Positions 1 through 8,434 of a DNA stretch of 64,000 bases are shown piece by piece (within the stretch, counting starts at the first letter, position 1; every line of letters begins with the position of its first letter). The DNA is taken from the NCBI RefSeq assembly GCF_009659375.1, contig NZ_WJQT01000007.1, forward strand, positions 1 through 64,000, read 5' to 3'. The translations under genes and the position numbers were made by a program. This DNA comes from Fundicoccus ignavus (GTDB taxonomy: Bacteria > Bacillota > Bacilli > Lactobacillales > Aerococcaceae). The notes beneath the pieces are model-generated. The model saw only the letters and a list, made by a program, of their open reading frames with translations. It searched no databases and was not told the DNA's origin.

Positions 1-156
1 TAACCAGTCAATCCCAGATTCAAATTGATCTTTTTGTTGATAATAGAGCGCTCTTAACTCGTCAGTGTAACGAATCTGCGATTGTGTGACTGATAAGATA
101 TAAGGAGATAATCTTAATTGATCGATAGTTTCTTGTGTTAATATGTGTTTGGCCAT
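1..156 (-). CDS. Transposase-like helix-turn-helix protein, N-terminal part (cut by window edge)
   Basis: The first 52 codons of a minus-strand gene are visible; the rest lies outside the window. The peptide starts MAKHILTQETIDQLRLSPYI and continues with a stretch ending SGIDWL. This is the general pattern of the small helix-turn-helix proteins that form the first frame of IS3-type elements in Lactobacillales (an initial basic segment, then a segment of the form NPYV-x-K-V-S). The start ATG at 154-156 is preceded by a good AAGGAG Shine-Dalgarno about 8 bases upstream. A mobile element here fits the repeat-rich non-coding zone beside it. The family call rests on pattern memory only, and a different DNA-binding protein is possible. 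Confidence 0.45.
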   Translation of the reverse strand, partial: MAKHILTQETIDQLRLSPYILSVTQSQIRYTDELRALYYQQKDQFESGIDWL

Positions 157-223
157 CGTATGGACTCCTTTGTTTAAAATGCTTCATAATGAAATACTTG
201 ATAAAATACACGCTAAGCTTTTA

Positions 224-241
224 TTTAGCTGTCTAGCTAAA
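224..241. repeat. Perfect 7-bp inverted repeat
   Basis: TTTAGCT, a 4-base loop, then AGCTAAA. It lies 70 bases upstream of the transposase-like gene start. It could be an operator or part of an element end; no T-run follows it. Confidence 0.4.
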
Positions 242-297
242 GATGTGGCCTTGTCGAACGTGTCCGTTAGAAAAGCTGGACGAGTTAGCAGTGTCTG

Positions 298-323
298 AAA
301 AAACAAGCACCTTATTCGCTTGT
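298..323 (-). terminator. Possible intrinsic terminator, minus strand
   Basis: On the minus strand a stem ACAAGC/GCTTGT with a 9-base loop is followed by TTTTT. No intact minus-strand gene lies just upstream of it; the next one (1,038-2,834) has its own terminator. It may have belonged to a lost gene. Confidence 0.4.
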
Positions 324-440
324 GTCTATTCAAACAAGCTAGCCTTTTTATTAGTGTACAGATAATATATCTATCTTATTCCACGCTGTCTATGTTTTTA
401 TGAGGCCGTAAAAATCACTGTCCATTCTATAGGGTCCATT

Positions 441-566
441 TTAGAGTGGTATCATGCCGCAGTTTGAAAAACTCGAGCACAATTAGAGTGGTATCATGCC
501 GCAGTTTGAAAAACTCGAGCACGATTAGGGTGATATCATGGCCCAGTTTGAAAAACTTGAGCACGA
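441..566. repeat. Tandem array of three 42-bp units
   Basis: Three head-to-tail copies of a 42-bp unit at 441-482, 483-524 and 525-566. The first two differ by one base; the third has several changes. Each unit contains AGTTT-GAA-AAACT, so it can form a small hairpin with bulged flanks. One frame reads ATG-CCG-CAG-TTT through GAG-CAC and then a stop in every unit. Another frame stays open across the units, but no Shine-Dalgarno or protein-like composition supports translation. Together with the array at 762-916, this is most simply an intergenic repeat. Confidence 0.75.
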
Positions 567-644
567 TTGATTCACAACCCTAAGCAGCTCCCCTGCCATT
601 GCTTCAATCATCCATTCAACCTTGTAAAATCATTTCAAAAGGTT

Positions 645-695
645 GCGTTCCTCAGGAACGCTTCAATACAGAAGGTAGCGATTTTGAGAAATCGC
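645..695. repeat. Two short hairpins about 33 bp apart
   Basis: GCGTTCC-TCA-GGAACGC (645-661) and GCGATTT-TGAG-AAATCGC (678-695). The stems differ in sequence but both sides changed together, so the pairing is kept. The flanks share AAGGT-GCG. They sit between the two 42-bp arrays. Confidence 0.55.
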
Positions 696-761
696 ATCAT
701 TATTAAAATGACTCTCTCGCGAGCAACTTCAAATTACGAAAAGTCTCGCTACTCCAGTTTT

Positions 762-916
762 CTAGTCGATTATCACAGAGCTTTGACTAGATTAGCGCTC
801 TTTCTAGACGAGCCTCGCAGACCTTCGGCTAGTTTAGCGCTCTTTCTAGACGATTATCGCAGATCTTCGACTAGATTAGCGCTCTTTCTAGACGATTCTC
901 GCGATCCTTCGGCTAG
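762..916. repeat. Second tandem array of 42-bp units (about 3.7 copies)
   Basis: Units begin with CTAG at 762, 804, 846 and 888 (exact 42-bp spacing); the last is partial. Each unit contains CTAG-A-CGA ... TTCG-CTAG, an imperfect hairpin, followed by TTAGCGCTCTTT. The sequence is unrelated to the 441-566 array, yet the period is the same. Because 42 is a multiple of three, one plus frame (567-947) stays open and would give 14-residue repeats rich in LALFLDD. No ribosome site supports that frame, so it is not called as a gene. Confidence 0.75.
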
Positions 917-998
917 GGTAACTTTATTTGATATAACAATAAGCTGAGCGAAAATAAGCACGGTAAACCAACATAAAACTTCCAATCCCTTCTAATGC

Positions 999-1031
999 AA
1001 AAAAATCCTCGCTTGAGTCATAAGCGAGGAT
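999..1031 (-). terminator. Intrinsic terminator of the peptide-binding protein gene
   Basis: Minus strand: ATCCTCGCTT, a 7-base loop, AAGCGAGGAT, then TTTTTT. It starts 7 bases after the stop of the gene at 1,038-2,834. Confidence 0.9.
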
Positions 1032-1037
1032 ACGAGA

Positions 1038-2834
1038 TTATTCGTTAATGTAGTTTGTTAAGAATTCTTCCACTTTTGCCGGGTCAGCAACTAATGCGTT
1101 GCCTGTTTCCACTAATGGTGAAAGTGTTGTGAAGGCTGGTAATTTCAAGCCTTGGTATGCTGCGTTGATTTCTTCTTGGTTAATTGCGTAAAGGATTGCT
1201 TTACGTAAGTTCACACTATCCGAAACTGGGCGGCCTGGTGTGTTCGTGTTGAATAACATATAAGCGACACCGTTACTTGGAATTGACTGTAACGTTAAGC
1301 TCGCTTCACCTTCTACGATTGGGTAGTTAACTTCGCTCAAGCTATACAATAAGTCTACTTCTCCCGCACGTAAAGCCGAAAGTGAACTGCTTGCATCACC
1401 GATAAAGCGAACAGTCACTGCTTCAATGTTGGCATCTGCGTCTGTATCAGGACGATAAGCTGGGTTCTTCACGAAGTTAGCTTGGTAGTCATTTTTATCC
1501 ACTAAGATATAAGGACCACTTGCCCATAGATGATTGTCGTAGGTGCTACCTTCAGTTATTGCGCGTTGGTCCCCATAAGCAATATCTGAGTTTGGATCAT
1601 ATGCAGCCACATCGTAAGTGTTGATAGCTGATACTTGTTGCTCAGAAACGATACCTGCTGATTGATGACCTAGATAGTTCAATACTTGTGGGAAAGGCTC
1701 AGTTGCTGTTAATTTAACCACTTGGTAGTTACCTGCTGCATTGTCTACATCCGCTTCTGCTGCTACTAATTCAGCAATTGGTGTTTCAAGACCTACTTCT
1801 AAAGCTTCTTTAACCGTTTGATCGCTACCTGAAACAACAGCTGCTTCTAGTTCAGCGATATCTTCCACGACACTCACTTCTGAAATATGTTCGTGCAAGC
1901 TGTATGTACGGTGGTCTGGCACTGATTCTGGATCTTTAGCACGATTTAATGAGAAGATAACATCTTCCGCGGAAACTAAGTCTCCTGTGTCTACGGCAAC
2001 ACCGTCTTCAATTTTCGCGAAATTAATGTCATCTCTTAAAATAAAGTAATAATCTAAATTACCATCAGCAATCACAAAATTGTGGCTTAATGAGTTTTCA
2101 GATGTAATTTGGTCGTCGTCTGTTAAGTTAATTAGACGTACATACATGTTCGTGTTCAGCTGGTTGATACTACCGTCGTTCCCTTTAATTGGGTCTAATG
2201 ACGTTAAGTCGCCCATTTCTTGAGTTAAGACTAAAGGACGTGTCGTGTTTAGCGATTCGTCGTTGTATGAAACTGGCTCCCAAGCAAAAGCACGAGACTT
2301 AGATAAGCGGATTGAATCACCGTTTAGTACCTCATGATTGTAAGCTTGAGCTTTTAATGATGTATAAAGTGGTGCGATATAAGCATTCTCAGTCACTAAC
2401 ACCTCTTCTAATTGCTTGTAAGTTTCCACATATTCTTCAGAAGTTTGTGAAGCTGCTAATTCGATTAACTCATCAACTTCTGGGTTGCTGATGATACTGT
2501 AGTCACCACCTGAAATGAATAATGAACGCACCGCGTAGTCTGGGTTACCTGTTACAGTAGTCCAGCTTGAAATCGCTAGGTCATAGTTACCCGCGTCTTT
2601 TTGCGCATTGAAACTTGCGTAGTCAGGTTGCAAGCTGACATCCACTTGGAAGCCCGCTTTCGTTAATTGGTCACGCACGATGTTGGCGTTTTGCTCTGAA
2701 GAAGATTGAGCAAGAATTGTGACAGGAATGGCTGCGTCTTGCGCGCTCGCTGTCTGTAGGTTAGCGGCTGCAGGAACAATGGCACCTGCTAATAATGTTG
2801 CAGATAGAACTGCTTTACTTAGAAATTTCTTCAT
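1038..2834 (-). CDS. Peptide ABC transporter substrate-binding protein, apparently circularly permuted
   Basis: A 598-residue exported solute-binding protein of the SBP_bac_5 (DppA/OppA) family; it should capture peptides for the adjacent permeases. Residues 1-31 are a signal peptide (basic start, hydrophobic core, ASA cleavage site), with no lipobox cysteine. The domain order is unusual. Residues about 36-185 match what is normally the C-terminal part (DLAISSW, then SNPEVDELI, then APLYTSLKAQAY). Residues about 199-598 match the normal N-terminal part (LTSLDP, then VSAEDVIFSLNRAKDP, then SGPYIL, ending LRKAILYAINQEE and DPAKVEEFL). The join falls where other family members run from the DPEKAK-like helix into the following strand. 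The length is normal for the family, so the parts seem reordered rather than lost. A terminator follows; no lipid anchor explains membrane retention. Confidence 0.85.
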   Translation of the reverse strand: MKKFLSKAVLSATLLAGAIVPAAANLQTASAQDAAIPVTILAQSSSEQNANIVRDQLTKAGFQVDVSLQPDYASFNAQKDAGNYDLAISSWTTVTGNPDYAVRSLFISGGDYSIISNPEVDELIELAASQTSEEYVETYKQLEEVLVTENAYIAPLYTSLKAQAYNHEVLNGDSIRLSKSRAFAWEPVSYNDESLNTTRPLVLTQEMGDLTSLDPIKGNDGSINQLNTNMYVRLINLTDDDQITSENSLSHNFVIADGNLDYYFILRDDINFAKIEDGVAVDTGDLVSAEDVIFSLNRAKDPESVPDHRTYSLHEHISEVSVVEDIAELEAAVVSGSDQTVKEALEVGLETPIAELVAAEADVDNAAGNYQVVKLTATEPFPQVLNYLGHQSAGIVSEQQVSAINTYDVAAYDPNSDIAYGDQRAITEGSTYDNHLWASGPYILVDKNDYQANFVKNPAYRPDTDADANIEAVTVRFIGDASSSLSALRAGEVDLLYSLSEVNYPIVEGEASLTLQSIPSNGVAYMLFNTNTPGRPVSDSVNLRKAILYAINQEEINAAYQGLKLPAFTTLSPLVETGNALVADPAKVEEFLTNYINE

Positions 2835-2958
2835 GATTTATTTCTCCCTTTGGATTATTTTTTTCAAAATATGATTCCCCATAGTATTTTGCGAAATGAG
2901 GCTGTGCAACAACAATCTTCATCTATGTTCAATGCCCTCACCCCTTTCGATTGGTGGT

Positions 2959-4482
2959 TTATTTCTGCATCTTAGGGTCGAGTGCATCACGCAGGCCGTC
3001 ACCTAAGAAGTTGAAAGATAAAACTAAAGCAATTATGGCTAAACCTGGGTAAATCGCCAGGTATGGATGGGTTTCGAGGTAGTCACTGCCGATGCGGAGT
3101 ATGTTGCCCCACTCCGGAATGTGACTCTCGACACCGAGGCCAAGGTAACTCAAACTGCTGGTCGAAATTACCGCCGTCGCAACTGTCAGAGACGAGCGAA
3201 TAATCATCGGCGCGCTCGCATTCGGAATGACGTGCTTGAGAATAATCTTCGCGTCCGAAACGCCGACCGCGTGAGCTGCTTCAATGTATTCCATCTGCTT
3301 GACTTGCAAGACGCTCGCTCTCATAGTCCGTGCGTAGCCTGGAATCCCCCCGATACTCAGCGCCAGAATCAAGTTTTGCGTCGACGTACCAAAGGCCGTC
3401 ACAATCGTAATCGCTAGCAGAATGCCTGGAATCGCGTAGAGAATATCCAACAGGCGCATAATCGTCTGATCAATGCGGTGCGAATAGTAACCGGCCACTG
3501 CCCCTAGGAAACCACCGATTAACAGTGGCGCAAAGGTTGCTAGCAAGCCGACCAACAAGGAAATGCGTCCTCCGAATACCAAACGCGAAAAGACATCGCG
3601 CCCGAAATTATCGGTACCGAGTGGATAAAGCCAGCTCGGCGATTGTAAAATCGCTGAATAGTTATTCTCCACGGCATAGCTATATTCAAAGGTCCAATAG
3701 CTGGTCACCGCCAAAGCCAGTATCACTGTGATAACGTACAAGCCGAACATCGCTACTTCATGGCGCGCGATATTGGCTAAGATGCTACGGCGCGTCGTTT
3801 CTTGACGCGTCCGGAACAACAACCAAGCCGCCACTGCCGACAAAACATTCCCCGTCAAAGCCAATAATCCCATTGCTAGAATACTTAACCAAAAGCCGAT
3901 GCCAGTTTCAGTTTGCGCGAGTTTCGGACTCACTAGCAGCAATAACCAGTGTAAGACCAAGCTCGTTACTAACAAGCCGATACCAAATGAGAATTGCGGA
4001 TTAAGCGTTGGTTTCGTTAAATTGATCAGTGAGATGACTAGTATTGTTAAGTCAACTAGTACTGAAAAGAGCAAGTAATATTGATAAGCTTGCACTTTTC
4101 TAAAAAGCAACAACACGCCACTAATGAAATTAAACGGATTCCCCAACAAGACGGAAAACATGAGCAGCGCACCCAATGGACGGTGCCAAGCTGGAATCGT
4201 TGCTGGTGATGTCGTTTCATCACGACGAATTTTATTATCAGCACTAATGACTGTCTTATGTTGATTGGCTTGCTTCAAGATCGTATAAGTGACCCAGGCA
4301 TTCGCCAGACTGAGCGCTAGATGGATAAGCGAGAAAGTCAGGCTATTCGTGGTCCAGCTAGTCGCTTGGCGGTTAAAATTAACAGCCAATACGCCTAGGC
4401 TAAAGACGACCGATAAGACTGCCGCAAAGCGCAAATAGCGCTTGGTGTTCGCTGTATAAGTTGTGAGTTGTGTAAGCACCAC
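2959..4482 (-). CDS. Peptide ABC transporter permease (DppC/OppC type) with long N-terminal extension
   Basis: A 507-residue integral membrane protein. The last 270 residues are a standard OppC-type permease: LGTDNFGRDVFSRL, then RLLDILYAIPGILL, and the EAA loop (EAAHAVGVSDAKIILKHVIP) that contacts the ATPase. The first 230 residues are additional and contain about six hydrophobic segments, where relatives usually have 30-60 residues. The start is GTG-GTG with AAGGAG just upstream; the second GTG (4,479) is spaced better. It follows the OppB-type permease gene by 51 bases and precedes the binding-protein gene. The role of the extra membrane segments is unknown. Confidence 0.88.
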   Translation of the reverse strand: MVLTQLTTYTANTKRYLRFAAVLSVVFSLGVLAVNFNRQATSWTTNSLTFSLIHLALSLANAWVTYTILKQANQHKTVISADNKIRRDETTSPATIPAWHRPLGALLMFSVLLGNPFNFISGVLLLFRKVQAYQYYLLFSVLVDLTILVISLINLTKPTLNPQFSFGIGLLVTSLVLHWLLLLVSPKLAQTETGIGFWLSILAMGLLALTGNVLSAVAAWLLFRTRQETTRRSILANIARHEVAMFGLYVITVILALAVTSYWTFEYSYAVENNYSAILQSPSWLYPLGTDNFGRDVFSRLVFGGRISLLVGLLATFAPLLIGGFLGAVAGYYSHRIDQTIMRLLDILYAIPGILLAITIVTAFGTSTQNLILALSIGGIPGYARTMRASVLQVKQMEYIEAAHAVGVSDAKIILKHVIPNASAPMIIRSSLTVATAVISTSSLSYLGLGVESHIPEWGNILRIGSDYLETHPYLAIYPGLAIIALVLSFNFLGDGLRDALDPKMQK

Positions 4483-4533
4483 TTTCTCCTTCTTTCTATT
4501 ATATATACAAAATTTGTGTTGACCTGGTCAATG

Positions 4534-5850
4534 CTAACCCTTCAAGGATGTACGGATACGTGGATCTACTAGCGCATAGAGTAAGTCCACAACTAGGTTG
4601 ACAATCGAAACGATGATGGCGATATAGATAACACCACCGAGTACGGCTGGAATATCCGGCACGAACTGTTTCTCAACGATATAACTCCCGACACCGTTAA
4701 TATTGAAGACTTGTTCTGTTACAGCTGATCCTCCCAGCATGCCACCGAATTGTAGCCCGATGACTGTTATGACTGGAATCAGCGCATTTGGAATCACGTG
4801 GCGCCAAATAATACGCCAATTCGATAAACCTTTTGAGCGAGCTGTTAATAGGTAGTCTTCGTGAATGACTTCCAGTGTTGATCCACGAGTCATTCGCGCC
4901 ACCGCTGCAGCTAGACTTGTTCCCAAGACAATCGCTGGCATCAGTAAAGACCAAGGATTGCTAGGATTGTAGGTCGCTGGTAACCAACGATTTTTGATAG
5001 CGAAATTAAAGATGAAAATCAGACCGAGCCAGAAAGTAGGAATCGACAAGCCGATTAAGGCCAAGAACATAAAGAACTGATCGAATAAGGAATTCGCCTT
5101 GACAGCCGCATAAATCCCTGCTGGAATCGCAATGACTAATGCGATGCCGAGTGAGAAAAAGGTAACTTGTAACGTCACTGGGAAGCGGCGCAATAAAGCG
5201 TCAATCACAAGTTCGTTCCCGACATAGGTATAGCCGAAATCGAAGGTTGCGACACCTTTCATTGTGCGCGCTAATTGTATCCAATAAGAATCGTTCAAAC
5301 CGTAGAGCTGGTTGAAGTTGTCAATTTGTCCGGGTGTCGCTTGGATGCCTAGAATATTGACCGCCGGGTCTGAGGGCGAGAAATATAATAAGGTAAAGAC
5401 GATCCAGGTGACGCCAAAAATAACGAAAACCATTTGGATTAAGCGCTCGATGACGTAGCGTAAAATTGGCATGCGGTAAAGTTGCATTAAGAGTAACATT
5501 GGCCAAGCGAGGATAACCGCTGTGATGAAGCCGGCACGGCTGGCCATTATTTGCCCAAAGGTTTGTGCAAGGCTTTGCTTGCCGCCTTGTTCTTGGCGTC
5601 TCACTTGCGCGAGGCGTTTAGCGACGATTTTCGCGGTCTGTGCTTGAGTCTTATTTTGTCCGAAGTAGTGTTGTTTGTTGTGTTCTTCGGTGGTTAGTTG
5701 TTGGGTTAGGTCTACTTGTTGTTCGTCTTGGGTTGTGGTGCGGCGTGCGATTAAGACGATGTGTAGGGGTAGGCCGAGTAGCCAGAGGGCCATGCGGTAG
5801 GGCCAGCGGCTGTGCATGTGTTGGTAAGTATTTGTCCATGCGTTGTTCAT
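4534..5850 (-). CDS. Peptide ABC transporter permease (DppB/OppB type)
   Basis: A 438-residue membrane protein. From about residue 135 it is a typical DppB: YVIERLIQMVFVIFGVTWIVF, the SPSDPA loop, FWLGLIFIFNF, and the EAA loop (TARSKGLSNWRIIWRHVIPN). The first 130 residues form a charged, glutamine-rich cytoplasmic region with one extra hydrophobic segment, so it is longer than the usual 305-340 residues. The start at 5,850 (MNNAW) was chosen because GGAGGTG lies 5 bases upstream; an earlier in-frame ATG at 5,874 lacks this. It is the first gene of the permease/binding-protein operon and diverges from the ATPase gene. Substrate: short peptides, by family. Confidence 0.88.
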   Translation of the reverse strand: MNNAWTNTYQHMHSRWPYRMALWLLGLPLHIVLIARRTTTQDEQQVDLTQQLTTEEHNKQHYFGQNKTQAQTAKIVAKRLAQVRRQEQGGKQSLAQTFGQIMASRAGFITAVILAWPMLLLMQLYRMPILRYVIERLIQMVFVIFGVTWIVFTLLYFSPSDPAVNILGIQATPGQIDNFNQLYGLNDSYWIQLARTMKGVATFDFGYTYVGNELVIDALLRRFPVTLQVTFFSLGIALVIAIPAGIYAAVKANSLFDQFFMFLALIGLSIPTFWLGLIFIFNFAIKNRWLPATYNPSNPWSLLMPAIVLGTSLAAAVARMTRGSTLEVIHEDYLLTARSKGLSNWRIIWRHVIPNALIPVITVIGLQFGGMLGGSAVTEQVFNINGVGSYIVEKQFVPDIPAVLGGVIYIAIIVSIVNLVVDLLYALVDPRIRTSLKG

Positions 5851-6023
5851 TGTGTCACCTCCAGATAATTGCACTCGTTATTATACTGCTTATTGGGTGG
5901 GGATGGTTTTGGGGATTTCTAATGGCTGGTATTCGGTTTTTCGAATGGCTGTTTTGGTTAGCTGGGATGGCTGGTGTGTTATAATTACCGCTGTATATTT
6001 AAAAAGAGAGTCAGGTGTTAAGG

Positions 6024-7781
6024 ATGTCTGAGATTTTATCCATTAAGAATTTAGGACTGAGTTTCGAGAGCGAGGATCAGTTGCAGGAAGTATTGAAAGA
6101 GGTGTCTTTCTCGGTTGCTGAGGGAGAAATCGTTGGGATTATTGGGGAGTCGGGTAGTGGTAAGAGTATGACAGCGCGTTCGATTACGCGTTTACTACCT
6201 GACAATGCGCGTTTGACTCCAGCTAGCGAAATTACGTTTAAGGGGCAGGATGTACTGTCTTTGAAGCCGCGTGCGATGCGGCGTATTCTGGGCGAGGAGA
6301 TTGGGATGATTTTCCAGGATCCGTTGAGTTCCTTGAACCCAACAATGACGGTTGGTGGTCAGATTGTCGAAGTGTTGCGTTTGCACCAGTCGATGTCTAA
6401 GCGCGCTGCTCGTGCGAAGGCGATTGACCTAATGAAAGCGATTGGGATTAAGGAAGCGGAAGCGCGTTTCAAACTGTATCCGCATGAATTTTCCGGTGGG
6501 ATGCGTCAGCGTATTATGATTGCGATTGCGTTGGCTGCCAATCCGAGTTTGTTAATTGCGGATGAGCCGACGACGGCTTTAGACGTGACGATTCAAGCGC
6601 AAATTCTCGCTTTGATTAAGCAACTGCAAGCCGAGTTGGGTTTGTCTGTTTTGTTAATTAGTCATGATTTTGGTGTGGTCGCACAAATTTGTACACGCGT
6701 GATTGTGATGCAGGCAGGTCGCATTGTTGAACAAGGACCAATTGAAGAGCTGTTCGCCAATCCGCAACATCCTTATACGCGTCTTCTGTTAGATGCGGTA
6801 CCTAGAATCGAGCAAGAGAAAGGGCCGCGCAAAATTGGGGTATTAGCAGATGAGCATAAGGCGGTGGCAGTCGCATCAGACAATGAAGAATTTGCCAAAA
6901 GCCCCCTTCAACCTCTAATTTCCGTTGAAAAATTAGAGCAAGTCTTTGACCTTGGCAAAGGTCAACAAGTCAAAGCCGTTAACCAAGTCGACTTGGACAT
7001 TTACCGCGGTGAAACGCTAGGTTTAGTTGGAGAATCCGGTTCTGGTAAATCGACTTTAGGCCGTGCAATTCTACAATTATATGAACCTACCAGTGGGCGT
7101 GTCATGTTCCATGGTTTCGACTTGAAACAGTTGACGCGCGCTGAACAATTCCGTGTACGAAAAGACATGCAAATTATATTCCAAGATCCATACGCGTCCT
7201 TGGACCCGCGTATGAAAGTCGAAGATATTATCGGCGAAGCCCTCGATACCCACGGCCTAGTCAAAAACGCTAGCCAACGCCGAGAGCGCATCGAAGAATT
7301 ATTGGCACTCGTCGAACTCGACGCTAGCTTTGCCAGTCGCTTCCCCCACGAATTCTCTGGTGGCCAGCGCCAAAGAATCGGGATAGCCCGCGCCTTAGCT
7401 GTCGAACCTGACTTCATTGTGGCCGACGAACCCTTGTCAGCCCTTGACGTCTCAATCCAAGCCCAAATCATTGACCTACTACAAAAATTACAAGTTAAAC
7501 TGGGTCTGACCTATTTATTCATCGCCCATGACCTTGCCGTCGTCAAACAAATTAGTGACCGCGTCGCCGTGATGCAGCATGGACAAATTGTCGAAGTTGC
7601 TGAAACGAACGAGCTTTACAACAACCCACTGCACCCTTACACCCAACAATTATTGAGTGCCGTCCCTCGCCTAGACGCCCAATTCCGCGCCAGTGATCAA
7701 ACGTTGAAAGACCCCGTTCCAGCTAGTCAACACACCGTTAGCCTAACCGAAGTTTCCCCAGGCCACTACGTCGCCCACTAA
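6024..7781 (+). CDS. Peptide ABC transporter ATPase, two nucleotide-binding domains fused (DppD-DppF type)
   Basis: A 585-residue cytoplasmic ATPase that should power the divergently encoded permeases. Both halves are complete: Walker A GESGSGKS near residue 41 and again near 342; signature FSGGMRQR then ADEPTTALD; and FSGGQRQR then ADEPLSALD. Each half ends with the oligopeptide-type C-terminal HPYT motif. In most Firmicutes DppD and DppF are separate genes; fused forms (GsiA-like) are known. ATG 6,024 is preferred because AGGTG lies 6 bases upstream; GTG 6,015 is in frame. Base composition changes inside the gene: up to about 6,830 the coding strand is G-rich at third positions, and after about 6,900 it is C-rich. 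Confidence 0.92.
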   Translation: MSEILSIKNLGLSFESEDQLQEVLKEVSFSVAEGEIVGIIGESGSGKSMTARSITRLLPDNARLTPASEITFKGQDVLSLKPRAMRRILGEEIGMIFQDPLSSLNPTMTVGGQIVEVLRLHQSMSKRAARAKAIDLMKAIGIKEAEARFKLYPHEFSGGMRQRIMIAIALAANPSLLIADEPTTALDVTIQAQILALIKQLQAELGLSVLLISHDFGVVAQICTRVIVMQAGRIVEQGPIEELFANPQHPYTRLLLDAVPRIEQEKGPRKIGVLADEHKAVAVASDNEEFAKSPLQPLISVEKLEQVFDLGKGQQVKAVNQVDLDIYRGETLGLVGESGSGKSTLGRAILQLYEPTSGRVMFHGFDLKQLTRAEQFRVRKDMQIIFQDPYASLDPRMKVEDIIGEALDTHGLVKNASQRRERIEELLALVELDASFASRFPHEFSGGQRQRIGIARALAVEPDFIVADEPLSALDVSIQAQIIDLLQKLQVKLGLTYLFIAHDLAVVKQISDRVAVMQHGQIVEVAETNELYNNPLHPYTQQLLSAVPRLDAQFRASDQTLKDPVPASQHTVSLTEVSPGHYVAH

Positions 7782-7874
7782 CCCCCATGCAAAATAGGCC
7801 ACCACACTGATCGGCGACAAAGCAACACCAACACCCAGCCTAGATAATTTCTGAGCCTTTAGGCACAGCTACTA

Positions 7875-7900
7875 CCACCCGACGAACGGGTGGTTTTTTT
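7875..7900 (+). terminator. Intrinsic terminator after the fused ATPase gene
   Basis: CCACCC, a 7-base loop, GGGTGG, then seven T. It is 94 bases after the stop codon. Confidence 0.9.
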
Positions 7901-8263
7901 GGCTGTATCTAATCTCTAGCCGAAAGGGTTCAAAAATTTTAAGTGTTGGTGAGGAAGCTAACACTCTTTTGGATTTTAAGTAAAAAAACAGTAAATTCTC
8001 TTAGCATACATAGATGTATCGCAAAATTATTTGAAATTAAAAACCCAACTATTTCGTAAGAGGAGAAAGTGGAGTCCTGCTGATAAAAGACGTGCGGTGT
8101 CCAACTCTGACTAGTCGGACGATTTATACAAGATCCACTCTCGCTTCTTTCATTTAATCGTCACGCTATCCGGACGACTCTACCCCGACACTTGGTCCGT
8201 TGGACAACCAATCAAGACGACTCCACCAAGCACTCCTCCAACTACCCCATCCAGCAAATACAA
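7901..8263. other. Non-coding stretch
   Basis: No supported gene. A weak hairpin AGTGTT/AACACT with CTTTT lies at 7,942-7,970. The rest shows no open frame with a ribosome site and may be decayed sequence. Confidence 0.5.
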
Positions 8264-8317
8264 AAACATCAGAAGACTCGGCAGCGTTTTCTACACCTGC
8301 CAAATCTTCTGATGTTT
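8264..8317 (-). terminator. Large terminator hairpin (both strands possible)
   Basis: Outer stem of 13 bp (AAACATCAGAAGA with TCTTCTGATGTTT) and an inner GGCAG/CTGCC stem. On the minus strand TTTTTG follows, ending the two small genes at 8,321-8,734; on the plus strand TTCTTTT follows. Confidence 0.75.
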
Positions 8318-8320
8318 CTT

Positions 8321-8434
8321 TTAGTCTAGTGAAAAGCCCGATAGCTGATAATCAAGGATTTTCAGCGAGTCATCGGTAGTTACCGTTATCCAGCCGGCCG
8401 GTCGATCCGTATAATAACGCCAAGAAAAGTGCAT
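8321..8434 (-). CDS. Small protein of 37 residues, unknown function
   Basis: An open frame of 37 codons begins with ATG directly after the TAG of the upstream gene and ends just before a terminator. The peptide starts MHFSWRYYTDRPAGWITVTT and ends DYQLSGFSLD, a protein-like composition with many aromatic residues. Tight coupling to the 8,435-8,734 gene and the terminator right after it suggest both are one transcript. It could instead be the separated C-terminal end of the upstream protein. No family recognised. Confidence 0.45.
   Translation of the reverse strand: MHFSWRYYTDRPAGWITVTTDDSLKILDYQLSGFSLD

Noticed and set aside
441-916. CRISPR array
   Set aside because: The units are contiguous 42-bp copies without unique spacers, the two arrays have different sequences, and no cas genes are present.
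567-947. A 126-codon plus frame with LALFLDD-type 14-residue repeats
   Set aside because: The repeats follow from a 42-bp DNA repeat (a multiple of three). No ribosome site precedes it, and the units look like hairpin DNA or RNA elements.
5640-5984. Open plus-strand frame antisense to the OppB-type gene start
   Set aside because: It lies mainly opposite a well-supported gene and is low-complexity (rich in V, G, L, R from G-rich sequence).
6015-6023. GTG start for the fused ATPase
   Set aside because: ATG 6,024 has an AGGTG at proper distance; the GTG overlaps that site.
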